64,000 nucleotides of DNA from Trichopria drosophilae (taxonomy: Eukaryota > Arthropoda > Insecta > Hymenoptera > Diapriidae), in contig CM059583.1 in the NCBI GenBank assembly GCA_030407085.1, positions 206,644,001-206,708,000 of the forward strand, given 5' to 3'. Positions 48,901 to 62,305 of this stretch are shown in pieces. The translations under genes were made by a program, and so were the position numbers. Under the pieces are notes generated by a model. That model searched no databases and was not told the DNA's origin. It was given only the letters and a program-made list of their open reading frames with translations. Position 1 is the first letter of the stretch, and every line of letters begins with the position of its first letter.

Positions 48901-49909
48901 TTAAAAGTAATTTGTTTACTCAAAAATAGTAGTTAATTATTAAACATAAAACGAAAATTATTCAAATATTTAAAATTAAACTATTGCATAAATTCCAAAT
49001 TTGTTACAGGCTTGAAAAATATAAGTTGTTAATATATCCGAAATACTCGATTAAGGTGCAAATTTTTGTACGGGAAGCAAAATTACAATTAGAATTTAAT
49101 TTGACTAAGTCTTCGAACTTGCGTCAATTTAAGTTTAAGTGGTTGAATAAATTTCACTATTAACTATTAACTTAAGTAAAATTAGTAAAATCAACTTTCC
49201 AGCAGTAGTTGAATATGTCAATCTGATTTTTTTCACTTACATAATATTTTTCGTACGTAGGGCACAAAAGTAATTTTTTGGTGGTCGCTCGACGCATAAT
49301 GTTGCAAACTGTGCGAAAAATAATTTATTTATAAACGGCAAGTTGCATCAGACGTTTGCCACTGGGTCGGAGTATGACCAACAATTTGATTTGTTTACTT
49401 GATCGTTTTTTTATTCTGCAGTGTAAGGGTAGCAAATTAGTCTCTCCTTTTTTTAACAAAATTGTTTTATACCTATATGGGCAAATCTCTGGAACTTTTA
49501 AATTTCAGCCTCTCAATAAATTTTTTTTTAAACTTCAAGTACAACATTGGCGTTGAGTATATGTATTCATATCTACATAAGAAGTAAAAATGTACGCTCG
49601 TGCATCCTTTTTACTCAACGGCATTAAAACTTTGCGGTACAATGTCCAAAATATTGACCACCGGGATGAGCTTGAAATTTTGATTTTTTGAAAGGTTAAT
49701 AATTAAATAACGCATTTCCGCCCAATTTTTTAAAAATATCACTTATGTGAGAGTTGAAGATGTATACAACATTGCATTTTAAGCAATATTTATTTAATAT
49801 TTTGTTTTATAATTAAATAAACCAATAAAAATTATCATTTTTATTAAAAAAATTGGATTACAGGTAAATGCTTAATTGGATCGCCCTAAGATTGTGTATA
49901 ATAGGGTTT

Positions 49910-50090
49910 CCGAGGTCGCCGATTATGAATCTGAGTTCAGATTTTGGAAATTCAAAATGGCGGATCCAAGATGGCGGTGAAAAGTGAAGTTATTAGTAGA
50001 TTTCGTTAAAATTGGATCTGCCACATTGAAATTTCAAAATCTGAGCTAAGATTCGTAATCATCAGCCCGAAAACTCTTGTATAGCAAATT
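49910..50090. repeat. inverted pair of the dispersed AATGGCGGATCC motif
   Basis: 49910-49977 and 50017-50090 are inverted copies of a 65-bp motif with GATTATGAATCTGAGTTCAG and AAATGGCGGATCC. Related copies are at 38270-38465, 37440-37690 and 62310-63060. Confidence 0.7.
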
Positions 50091-50099
50091 TATATAATA

Positions 50100-50292
50100 G
50101 CACATATGCTCATATACGAGTATATGCAGTTATATCAGGTCAAAATTCATATATGAGCATATATAATTATACATGGATTATATATAATTATATATGGATT
50201 ATATATGAATCTTATATGATGATATATGATCATATATGGTTCATATATGTCCATATATGGTTCATATATGATCCATATATGATTCATTTTTT
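50100..50292. repeat. AT-rich minisatellite, CATATATG words
   Basis: Degenerate tandem words of 10-16 bp, such as TTCATATATG and TCCATATATGG, fill about 190 bp. The frame at 50153-50356 only reflects this periodicity. Confidence 0.75.
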
Positions 50293-52102
50293 CCCGGGTT
50301 ATCACTTATACATAGACTCGAAATGCATATTTTGTTTTACAATAGCTCTAATTTGAAACACAGTGCTTAAACAAGTATAATAAAGAATTGTTTTTCTTTA
50401 AACACATAAAGAACACCAAATTTTATCTGAATAAACATACTTTTAGTTTCTGACCACAATGTTACTAAGCTTACAGTGTTTAATTCATCGTTAAATTACG
50501 ACTTTATAAATAGTTCTTTCAATAACTTTGAAAATATGTAAAATATAAGAATGCCGCGCACTTTACATACTTATATAAGGTATTTACTTACCAGCACACC
50601 GAACAACAACTTGATATTGGCGATATTTTGAATGTGCCACGAAAAATAGTCAATTTTCTGAAATTGGCACGTTTTAGGAATGTATGTTTACACTTGTATA
50701 ACAGAGTAAAGTGTTAAACACTTTATTATTGTGTCCTTTAATAACTAAAAACAATAAATATTCGATTTCTAAGACGGCGCGGATAATAAATAAACAAGTT
50801 TAAATAAGTTTAGAATTTACGAAATTCAAGGGACGGGTACTGTAGGCTCACTCTATACAATTAAATGTGTGGCACATATAATTCATATGAATATATTGCT
50901 TTATGAGATGTTTGCCTCCATTTCGCGCTAAAAACACAAGGTTAACTCACGCGGCGCAAATACAATACTCATAAGAGTAAGAAAAAACATGCAAGGGACG
51001 CATGAAATTTCATTATTTTTTTTATCTATAAATAATTATAGAGCGTCTCTGTAACGTCGGGCGACTTCGAAATTCATCAAGCTTTTTATTTATGATATCT
51101 TGAAGTATAAAAAAAATATAGCATTTGTGTGAAAGCAATGACGTTCAAGTAGTGTCACAGGACTCCACAGTTTAAAAGTTCTAGAGATTTGCCCATATAA
51201 CCCTATAAAAGTATCTATGATAAATATTTTCTTTGAAAATCACATTTCAAATTATTTCTAAAATGTGAATAGAAAAGTAGTGTGCACGTCTTCATGATTA
51301 CTATTCAACTATGCAGTTAATAATATCACATAAAATAACTGTTAGTAAGATATAATCAATATCGCTGCACCTAGTTACTGATGTATTCTTCGATCATACT
51401 TCCGCTGTTTTCAGAGATATGTAGAACTAAGTATGGGGTAAAAATAAATAGATAAGTATTATCCTACGTATTTGCAAACACACCTCAATAATAGATATTC
51501 ATCTTTATCTGCATCATATAGTGTTATCTGTATTAAAAATTTCGACCCGATGAATCGCTATTTCGGGAAATTTAAATTTTTTACTTTTATCTGAAATAAA
51601 TATCTGAGGTTTAGGCTTATCGAATGATCTCGCACACTTTGTCAGGCCGCTGTGACTTGCCGAGAGTGCTTTCAATGCCTAGTCATACCTCATGAAATCG
51701 ATCACGATTTGAGATCTCCGACTTTGTTCCAATTAAGAGAGCTAAATAAAAAGTAATTATACGTAAAAGGATTTTCAATAATACGAAAAATTTTGAAAAT
51801 AACTTTTTTTTAATTATAACTGAAAGCATTTTATTGCACCTCACACCCTTTTCATTTTTTACAAAGAACTACTCATAAATTTTAGATGAATTCTATCCGA
51901 TCTTATAAATAGTCGTATGTTTTGCAGTTTGCGAAGTATGAATTTTCAAAACATTAAGAACATAACATACTGCCGCCGATTGTTTTTCTGGTTTCTTAAA
52001 TAATTTGTTTATTAGCATCTAGAAACGGACATAAATAGGTTTATTCCTTCTACAATATTAAATCAATTTTAGTTACTAACATTTAAAAATAAAATCGTTC
52101 AT

Positions 52103-53565
52103 AGTAAAAAAAAATGATATCCCTATAAGTGTCACTGAAGTGTTCCTGCAGACATGTCGCACAAGTATGCCCAGTGACAGAAATAGACACTTTCGAGACA
52201 CTTCATTCATTATTAAATGAGGGACTTGGCCAACACCATGTAACATTTTCATAGCACTTTCGGGACACGATAAAACCTTTACAGAATATTTTCCTGTTCG
52301 AAGGAAGTCCATTGGCATTCCGTGCCTAGGTGAAAAAAAATATGTGACTCAAGGAGAACGATGGGGAAGGCAAAGGCGGAGGAGACAACAACGACGATAC
52401 AATCAACATTGACCAGTGAACACTTGACACTTCTGCACAAAGTATGAATAAATAATTCAATCATGTTATTAGAACTTGTGAATTCACTAAACACATACAT
52501 TCAGAAGTTTTATTGACATTGTCTTTAACTGCACTACGGAGCGATGTATTTAAAAAAACAGCTTCGTCGGAAACTGAAAAAAACAGTCTAGCAACCACGT
52601 TGCCAACCGCCAACGAATCCAGACAAAATATAGTATTTTTCGATACAAGGCCGTAAAACGAGATTTTACGGCTCTAATGCATGAGGCCGTAAAGTCTTAC
52701 GGCCTTTTATCGAACATTATTTTTCGGTACTGAAAGCCGTAAAAATTCGATTTCGCTGACTGCATTTAGTCCGTTTGGGTTATGGTTTTGACAGAGCAGA
52801 TTCACATTACAGGTGATCAGTAAAATTCCATTTTACGGACTAAAAGTAGGCCGTAAAATCGGATTTTACGGCTATAGTACCGAAAAATGATTTATGTCAA
52901 TTTCTGATTAACCTCTCTTCGAAGTACATCGCTTCATTCCTCTATAGTGGAGTTAAAAAAATGTCAATAAAACTTCTCTGTTTAGGTGTATTGTATTTCT
53001 ACAGGTTACAACGATTAATTTTTTATCGATACTATTTGTAAAAGTTTCAAGTTACCGCACTCCTGTTGGTGATATCGTTATCGTTGTCTTTTCCACAAAG
53101 ATCATCATCATTGTTGTTGGTGTCTTTGTCATTGTCTATGCCATCGTCGTTCTCTTTGTGTCGTAAACTTTCTCACCTGGGCAGGAAATACCACTAGACT
53201 TCCCTCGTACAAGAAAATACTCTGTGAAACATTCGTCGTGGGCCGAAAGTGTTCTGAAAATATTTCGGTTTTATCCTAAATGTATTCCAGAAGAATTCTG
53301 GATGTGTCTCGTACGTGTTCGAGAGGTTTCCTGAAAACATCACAGAAGTGTGCAGGAGATCTTCTGCAGATGTCATGAAAGTATATGAAATGTCGTTTTG
53401 GAGATGCCTTAGAAGCGTTGACACGGTGTTGGCCAAGTCCCTCATCTAAGAATGGATGAAGTGTCTCGGATGTGTCTATTTGTCTCACTAGGCATACTTG
53501 TGCTACATGTCTCCAAGAACACTTCAGAGACGCTTATTGGACATCATTTTTTTTACTCGGGAAAC
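52103..53565. mobile_element. fold-back element, arms about 160 bp, with a GCCGTAAAA array inside
   Basis: The left arm (52103-52265) and the right arm (about 53405-53565) are inverted copies sharing GAGGGACTTGGCCAACACC, ACAAGTATGCC and CTGAAGTGTTC. Inside, 52648-52890 holds eight GCCGTAAA or inverse TTTACGG words. No transposase was recognised; the frames at 52076-52500 and 53194-53488 follow the inverted arms. Confidence 0.75.
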
Positions 53566-53569
53566 TGTA

Positions 53570-55521
53570 AAAAATCTGCATGTAGCGTCTCTATGAAATG
53601 AGAAAATAACCGACATAGTTATTCATAACATTTTCGAAATTATTGTGACACATTATTGATTATCACTCATTATTGAACATTACCACTTTTTCATCATTAT
53701 TATATGTCACCACTAATATACATTATCTCCTTATCACTTGAATTCTCTTTATTGAATATTTTTACATTATTCACTGCAGCTGCAGTAACATTTTCTATTT
53801 AGCGACTTAACATGGGGAGAGTATGAATTTCCATATATAGACAATTTTCCCTAAAATTCTTTATATTGCTCTGAAAAACACTGACTTTCCTTTTTTTATA
53901 AACCCTTACAGTTCCCTTTGATTATAGTTGAGGGTTTCAACTATATGTTTTTAACCTTATAAGGATCAAGTTCGGTCGTAGAAACCGTTTAAAGCTCTTC
54001 AAATTTCAAGTGGACTAAATATCTCCGTGTACAATAAAAACATTGGTTTCCTTTTGAATGGTAAAATACTTGTTATATACTATTTTATCGGATGTTTAAT
54101 ATCAGTAGTAGGCGGGAGCCCACTATTGGCATCAATTTTTTAAAATTGCAGGTTATAAGCCTAAACTTCAAAAAACGTTATTTTCGTCAAAAAAATGTCA
54201 GCATCTTTTTCTGATTTCCATTTTTTGCAATTTTTATTTCAGGATCTAAAATCAAGCTTGATACTATAAGAAATGGGTTTACCAATTGTTTGGCTGACTT
54301 AATCATAATGAAATGCGCCGCTGAAAATTGTCTATGAAATATGTCTATGAAAGGATTTAGGTCGCTTCACGTTATGTCTATAGAGATTGAGCCCACAGGG
54401 AGCTTCCTAATATCGTGGAATTATCACAAAACGCGTAGCATCATTACCAAATCCGTATTTATCCAATTTTCTGACATTAAAGGGTTCCCCATGAACAACC
54501 GCAAAAATTAACACTTTTTTTAGACTACATAACTCTAATTAGAGAAATATTGGTTATATGTTAAAATGTCACCAATATGAATTATAGAGATTCAAAAACC
54601 GTTGTAATGAGTACCTATTCATTGAAATAACTTTATAATCAACCAGATATTTAATTGCAATATAATGAGAAATGATAAATTTTTCTCGCTCTGTACCCTT
54701 TGTTTTTATTTATTGTAATTTAATAACGTTGCTGCCAATAATGCAACATTCAGAATTATAATATTATCCTATTAGAATAGTAACCGCTTATAAATCCATT
54801 AAATTTACTCATTTTAGAATAATTTCATCAAAAACGTTACTTTTGTGTAACAATTAGTATTATTAATATCCCAAAATTGCTCAGTCTAACTATAACTTAG
54901 TAGAGTCAACATATAATGTACATATAATGCATGAAAAAGAAAAAATTCTTTACATGGATGGTCTCAGAAAGTGATAACATTTGTCTAGATGGGAATAAAA
55001 CATCGATAATAGATTAGTTCTTGGTTGGACGCGATGAAAAGCAATTAAGAAATTCACCTGTAGAGACTTACTTTCGAGATATACCAGAATCCACCGCGTG
55101 TAATCGCCAAAAACCAAACAGCTAGCTGAACAAAAATGTATATAAGAGTTGGTAATTAATATTGTATGGTCATATGATATTATTCTTTATGCTACGTACA
55201 TAGGCCAGAGAAGCATTGTGTGTAATTACAGAAGCTAGAAGTATATATTACGCAATTTATACACAAAACAAAAATTGACATAACTGTGTATCCCTTTGTA
55301 CGTGTTGGATATTCGTAAACATAGTATGGTATACTAACGCCATACATCTATATACGCAGTAACGGGTCCTATGAGTTAAATATCCCTATACAAGAAAATC
55401 TAAAATATTAATGGTTCAAATTGATTATGACTAACATATGGTATTCAACGTACAAACTAAAATATGTACCCATATACCCCTATAAACTATCCTGTGCTTA
55501 TTTATATTTTTTACATTTTAG
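53570..55521. other. AT-rich upstream flank of gene 3
   Basis: No gene or repeat with clear borders. The sequence immediately before 55522 ends in a pyrimidine-rich TTTTTTACATTTTAG acceptor. Confidence 0.5.
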
Positions 55522-58500
55522 ACTAAACGTCAATTTACGATTAAGAATAACATTCTGAAGGGTAACAAAGTCGACCTACCCCGAAAAAACTACAATATTG
55601 GACAGAATATATTCAATGCATTAACGAAAAATCCATACGCAATTGGGCAGGTAATTATTATTATTGGATTTATTATAAATAAAACGCTAATGAATATTCT
55701 ACCTGCAGAAATAACTAATTTTAAAATTCTACCTTATTTTCTATAAACAAATAGTTTATAAGAATAATTTCTAATTTGGCTAGGTGGATGCAATTTCGGA
55801 AAAAATCTCTACTTATAGCGAAATGAAAAATCGGAGTGTGAAATGCGCACTATGGCTCCAGAATCAGGGAATTGGAAGTAACGATGTGATATCATACTGC
55901 ACTAATGTCCACATGGATGTTTACATTCCATGCTTTGCAACATTCTATGTTGGAGCGGTGTACAACGCGTGGCATCACGAAGTAACTGTTGGTAAATTTG
56001 AATTTAAATTTATTTTAATTAAAAAAATGCTTTGTTCAATTTGAAAGTTTCAAACCGAAAAAAATATTTAATTAATGTATATGTTTCGAAGATGGTGGAT
56101 TTAAAATTGTTGCCAATTTTATTATATTCAAGATTTCTTGGATTTTAAATTACTCATTTCTGAACGTTGTAGAAATGAAATGAGTGTTTTGTAAAATGGA
56201 ACAAATAATTCATTACAGCAATGAAATATTTAATCGCTTCTACTAAATTCTATTCCATACCTTCAAACTCTGATTCACTCGATGAAAAAAAATTATAAAG
56301 ACCATGAGCCCTCAATCAATGAAAGAAATAATTGCAACGTTGTAAATTTTGTTTGTGCTGAAACAAAAAAATTCTATCAAAGCTCCACTAATAAATATTT
56401 AAATTTGTAACTTTAATACTTTTTATTGGAAATTTTCTGTTTTTCGAATAAACAAAAAGTTAGCAAGAGTTTTGTTGGATTTATTATTGAAATATGAAAT
56501 CTGATTACCATAAATTTGAAAAATAATTCTGACATTACATGTCTCTAAAATAACTATGCACTAGTAGACCAACACGCAAGTAATTCCCAAGAGAATAAAT
56601 CAACAAAATAATAGTCGAACTGTCGGATTTCCATTTCTAACATAAATTTCTGTTTAATTAGGAATAATATTTCTATTCCACAATATTATCCAACACTACA
56701 CCATTATAACTTCAAATTCTAGCCGGCGCAAGGTGTCTTCTAAACATGGTCAAACCCAAAGTCATGTTCGTAAGTGCAGAAATGGTGGAAATTGTTGCTG
56801 AAGCAGCAAAGGAAGAAAACTTGAATACAAAATTTGTTGTATTCGGAAAACATCCTCTGTTTGAGACTTTGGATGACATTTTAGAAAAACATACAGCATC
56901 AGAAGTTGATGCTTTCAGGCCTGTCGAAGTCAATCCGGAACACATAAGTATTATTCTTTTCTCGTCAGGAACGTCAGGGATGCCAAAAGCGGTTGAACAT
57001 TCCTATTTTAATTTAAATTCGAATTTGCAATATATGTTTCCTTTCCATCCGACGAGTCGCATGGCATTATGGTATTCTTCTATGTATTGGATAAGTGGGT
57101 CGTACTTCATGATTAATACCGTTTTAAATCGCACCACAAGACTTGTGCATGCAGCTTTCGATCCAGATGAAACAGCCAAATTTATTGAAAAGTATCAAGT
57201 GAGTTCATGCATAATTTTATGATTATTAGTTTTAATGTCACTTAACAAGATTGTACAAAGAATAAACTTACACATAACTTTGAAGCGTTTATGGGCAATT
57301 CTGAATAGCTTGTACTTGGACTGTCGTATACTCGGCATTTTCTATTCGGATACATCCTTTTTTCGTACGTAATATCATTAAAATATACGTTGTGTATATT
57401 ATGTAAATGCAGTGCAAGAGTTCATGCATATTTTTAACAATTTCATATTTTTCTTAATATGAACAATTGGAAATTTGCACTTGAGAGTGACTTTTATTAT
57501 GTTTATTTATTTTTACGTTACAAAACTTGGTGCGTTGATTGTTTTTGTATAGGCTGGTAATGAATTGGTAACAAGTATGTGCTTATAATAGAAACAAAAT
57601 TCACGAAGGGTCAATGTGACGTGACTCCAGTTTTTGGAAAATTGGTTCTTAGTGACTGTTGCTAATAGAACATCTAAAAATCGACTTGAAATTTAATTCC
57701 GAATTCCTTCCGTGAACTATATGTCATCTTCCTTTCATTTTGTTACATTGCTTTCTCTATAATTCGTGATCCAGCCATACAACCTTTGTCATCGACAACT
57801 TTCCTTTCCAGGGATTAAAATTTCTAGTTCTATTTATACCCTGTTGAATGCTCTTCTATCTAATGACATATTCCGTATACTTCACTGGTCAATATTAATA
57901 ATATATGTAATAAGTTCTTTGAACATTCAACTGTAGTTTGTACTTTACGCAATTACATTTCGACTAGTTATATTTTCAAAATCTCAATCTTTTATTTATG
58001 TTTTAGGTGGATTGGTTTTTTATTACTCCTGTTTTAATGACGTATTGCTATAAATTTAATTATTTGAAACGATTCAATGCCTCGTCATTGAAATGGATTC
58101 AGACTGGGGGTGCCAAATTGAGTCAACAAGCATTAGAGACAGTGCGAAATTCGGTTCCCCAAGCATCATTTGCACAAGGCTATGGTAAATTTTATATTCT
58201 ATAGGAGCTACATACATTTTAGGGTCGTTTGTCCCTTTATCTTTCAAACTTTAATTTGTGAAAATATTCATTTTCTTAATTCAAAAATTCCATTTATTTT
58301 CTATAATTATGTATCGGGACGAGCTTAAACCTCTATACAATTTTTATGCAGATAGTACCAAATTCGAATCGAGTAAGTTTAATGTTTGTTGTAAGTGCGC
58401 ACTTGCTGAAAAAACTCCTTATTGGACATATAATGAAAACAATGTCTTGTGTTCTCTGAAACGTTTTAGGAATGAGCATTTAAGTATTGCAAACTTTCAT

Positions 58501-59753
58501 ATCCCTAATTTCACATTTCTTGAACAAATAAATTGATGATGTTAAGTTGTGAAATATTTGTAGTTTCGATGTTATTATCAATAAAAAATAATAATTATTC
58601 TAAAAATGCATTCACATATACGATTTAAATATTTACATATAACAACAGTGGGAAGATTTTACCTTTAAATTTACTGAAAACAGATAAAATTACTTTCTTT
58701 TTATTTCTACATTATTCTTAATAATTTTTGCAAAAAATGTTCATTAGAATTTCAATTGCAGGGACTACGGAAGCTGGAACGTGCATTACATATCAACATA
58801 CTGAATGCAAATATCTGAATTCTATTGGTGGAGTTGTTTCAAACATGGAAGTAAAAATTTTCGATGTTTTAACTGGAGAAGCACTTGAACAAAACAAAGC
58901 AGGTGAAATTTGCATCAAATCGCAGTCTTCTATGACTGGTTACTACAAAAATCCAGAAGCTACAAAAGAAGCGTACGATGAAGATGGTATGACATTTCAT
59001 ATCCTACATTTGAAAAAATTTTACTGCGTATTGAATAGTCATTCAAATGAGCAAATGCTGACGTTTTGTACTTTTGGGAGATTCTAGTTTATTTATTTGA
59101 CTTTATTTATTACCTTATAATCTGCATGATTTAGATAGAAATATACAAATTCCAGCAGTGGAAGTATTGCTCTGGATTTGGTCCAATTATTTTGTGATTT
59201 CGCAATAATAAACACAGAAATGCAAAACAATATCTGTAATATCATGTAAAATAACAAAAATGTGGGTTTTATTGTTTATTAGGATGGTTACATACGGGTG
59301 ACAGAGGTTATTACGATCAAAATGGTGAACTCTACGTAATGGACAGGTTGAAAGATGTTATGAAATTTCGCGGACATCATGTTTCACCTCTCGAGATCGA
59401 AGAGCTTTTATTAGGACATTCCGATATTTTGGAAGCAGCTGTTGTTTCGGTACCAAACTCCATAGATATGGAGCATCCCATGGCCTTCGTAAAAAAAGTA
59501 CCCGGTTCTATGGTAATTTAACACTTTCCACGTAATACGTTACGAAGAACGCATGATTATGACGAATCAAAATAAATACACGTACTTTATGTTAAAGGTG
59601 ACTGCAGAAGAGCTGGTGGAGCTTTCACTAACATTAGGTGAGACGAAGAAACTATGGGGAGGTGTTCAATTCCTTGAGGATTTTCCATATACTGTATCTG
59701 GAAAGATTAAAAAAACCGAATTGAGGGAAATGGCTAAAGCATATGCCAAGTAA
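55522..59753 (+). CDS. gene 3: acyl-CoA synthetase, older paralogue in the array
   Basis: Exons are 55522-55650, 55784-55991, 56723-57198, 58007-58184, 58762-58986, 59283-59512 and 59598-59753. All have GT-AG borders and the same phases as genes 1 and 2. They join into about 533 residues with no stop. The protein is clearly homologous but much more diverged; I would guess near half identity. Motifs are the P-loop FSSGTSGMPKAVEHSY, GYGTTEAGT across exons 4/5, GDRGYY, DRLKDVMKFRG and VSGKIKK with the catalytic lysine. It ends in AKAYAK, again without a peroxisomal SKL. The glycine after PK in the P-loop is alanine. The first codons must lie in an upstream exon, because an in-frame TAG overlaps the acceptor. 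No mobile element is recognised inside its introns, unlike gene 2. The acyl substrate cannot be told from sequence. Confidence 0.85.
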
Positions 59754-59946
59754 TACAAATTATAATAGGAAAAATTAATATGTTGTAAATTTTACCTTGC
59801 CAAATGTACGTGTACATTTCTCGACCTGGCAAAAAATTATGTAAAGTGATTCGGCTAGGATGAAAAATGCCTTCGGGATGCAAAACTACGTATCTATTAG
59901 CTAGTCATTATCTACACTGTGTTAGAAGAATTGACATTATTTAAAT

Positions 59947-59952
59947 AATAAA
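59947..59952 (+). promoter_or_regulatory. possible polyadenylation signal of gene 3
   Basis: AATAAA about 195 bp after the stop codon; the first canonical hexamer I found there. Confidence 0.4.
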
Positions 59953-59953
59953 T

Positions 59954-62305
59954 TGAAGATTGGAAGTTGATTATCTTTTTACCACTTTTATAAAACAGTT
60001 GAAATAACATTTGAGGAGGTTACATCATTCCATTTCGAATTGAACAACTGTAATGTCTTTTTTTTAAAATTCATTTACAAAACTCGTGTATTTTGAGATA
60101 AAATGTATACAATAAAAGTAACGCCCAAAAAGTTGTAGGCATACATTGCTATATTATGAAGTATCGTGAACATTGGCCACAACAGAATGTTGACGATACT
60201 AACAAGTAACCATATCCAAGTGCCGGACGTCGACTTTTCTGAACTTTGCTATGTTATAGAACAAAAAAAAATTTTTTTAATCGATAGTAAACAGTTTTCA
60301 AGGGATAGAAAAATTGAGACTATTTAAGAGAATTGAACCACAAATTGCCAAAATCCTGACGTGATGGGTCAAATGGAACAACGGATTCGATTTCAGCGGC
60401 CAAAAATCGATACGATCCACTACCTCCGATTCAAGTAATCTCCAAACAAAATTTTTCGTGGTCCTGTGTAATCAGCCTACTGATGTGATGACTTTCTTAA
60501 AAACAATATTCTAGTTCTTTGAATTTTTGGAATGCTCATAGCTTAGAAAGTCAAATAGACCCATTTAATGCGCAAATGTAATTTTTGTATATTACACGTT
60601 TAATTTACCCAAGAAGTTTATGGGAGGACTTTCATCACACGCTTTAAATTTGATCCGGTTTGCGATTAGTCTTGGTTTATATCCCAATATTACTAACGAC
60701 CTACCGATATTACGTTTATTTTGAAGAGCTTTTTAGACCTTACCTTTACAACGTTAATATAAGGTCATGTATAACATAGATACCTTGCTTAAGGTCCTTC
60801 TTACATTGAGATGTTTCAATTGAATTAAAATTCATTCCTTAAATGTTAGTTTCCATTTTAAATTTCAAATTTTATGAGAAACTCAGAACCAGAGGAGCGA
60901 ATTCATATGGACTATATCATAAAGATAATTTTGTCGTGAAATTATTTGCTATTAAAATATGTTTAGCAAAATAATATTTCGCCCAGTTACGATGTTTTAG
61001 CATTTTAACGTTGTAGGTTCAAAACGTCGTAAAACTATCAAAAGAAATTTAATCTTATTGTCGAGATTATTCTAAATATTACAGTTTATCCTGTCGGGTT
61101 TAATAATAAGCTATCTTATGTTTTTGGAAAGCAGTATGACAAAATTTATAAAAAATGAAATTTAAAAAATGATTCAAGGTGGCCAACAAAAATGGAAAAG
61201 TGGCTAGAATCGGAGGAAACCGGGCACTCGGTAGTTTTTGAGTTCGATAATTACCAATCTGTTTCTAACTTGTTTTTCAATAAGTGTATTAATTGTAATA
61301 ATTTTTATACAAAACTAGTTATTTTATAAGATTCTAATAAAGGCTTTTTTATGCTATATGAAATGTGCAAAGATCCTATTTCTTACTTCATCGTGCATAC
61401 ATAATAAATATCATCTCATTTCGGTGCACACTCCACAATTTAGTCAATACTAAGGCGGTTCTAGTGTTTGGAAGCAAAGGTAGGAATTTTCACTATAAGA
61501 ACCGTAAATAAAAAATGACTGAATCAATTTTTCAAAATTCGGGCTCTATAAAGGCAATTTTAATTGCTATAGGGGAAATCCACAAAACTTTTAACTTTTC
61601 TGTAATTCAGTGCTATACGGAAATAAATATGTTCACTATTAAAATATATTTAATGTATGTTGATATTTCGCTTTAAACGCATTTAAATAATATATCTGGA
61701 CGATATCGAGTCAATTAATAAACATAGACACTTCCTGCAGACGTTTCCGAATTGAAAACCGAAAGTTAACTTGTGATTCTTACAAATTAATTAAAACTGT
61801 GCTATGCTACATCTATGCCATGCATGATATTTTATTATCTCAAAGTATAAAATGTAGTCAAGTAAATACACTAAGTAATAGTCACAGTCTGATCAATGTG
61901 CTTGCTTGTGATAAAAAACTACAGGGATTTAAAACTGCGTGATAACTTTTATAGAAATATAAAATTAGAGTCCAATTTGTTACGAACATTAAAACGAACA
62001 AATTACGCTGTCACTCATCTATGTGACCCTTTTAAAAATGATACTAGACAGGTTTACTAATTTTCATTTTAAACGTGATTATTTTCAAAATTGCCGTTTT
62101 TACTGCTGCACACTTAAAATAAACAATATTTTTAATTATTTCTTTCCGTGATCGCTCTCAAATTTGATACTTTATTAAAATATTATGACGGCATCTTTAG
62201 ATTTTGAAAATTGGAGAGCACCACTCTTCCCGGATTGCTTTAATTGAACGGATCTTCGTTATACGATTTGCAGAGGGTTTTAAGTACATTTCAGTAATCG
62301 TATTC
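59954..62305. other. AT-rich non-coding stretch after gene 3
   Basis: No gene seen. About 60340-60420 resembles the right arm of the inverted-repeat element at 42125-42965 (AAAATCCTGACGTGATGGG). The rest shows no clear structure. Confidence 0.5.

Larger units (their letters stand above)
49474..51199. mobile_element. element with inverted ends inside block B copy 2
   Basis: TATATGGGCAAATCTCTGGA at 49474, continuing through ACTTTTAAA, is matched inverted at about 51171-51199 with one mismatch (AGAGATTTGCCCATATA). Block B copy 1 is uninterrupted at the matching place. The insert contains an inverted repeat and an AT-rich satellite. No transposase found. Confidence 0.6.
49187..52022. repeat. duplicated non-coding block B, copy 2
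   Basis: 49187-49440 and 51230-52022 align with 7084-8262. The middle part is an inserted element (49474-51199). The best conserved stretch is 51540-51730, including GTGCTTTCAATG and ATCGATCACGATTTGA. No common open frame is seen. Confidence 0.7.

Noticed and set aside
50153..50356. A repetitive Trp/Tyr/Ile-rich peptide
   Set aside because: It only mirrors the CATATATG minisatellite.
52076..53488. Four minus-strand open frames of 70-83 codons as genes
   Set aside because: They lie in or next to the inverted arms of a fold-back element and mirror each other; no known domain.
1325..59753. A true bioluminescence luciferase cluster
   Set aside because: The proteins share the ANL fold motifs but lack the firefly HHGF pocket motif and the SKL tail, and the sequence context suggests a hymenopteran. 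Non-luminous insects carry many such synthetases.
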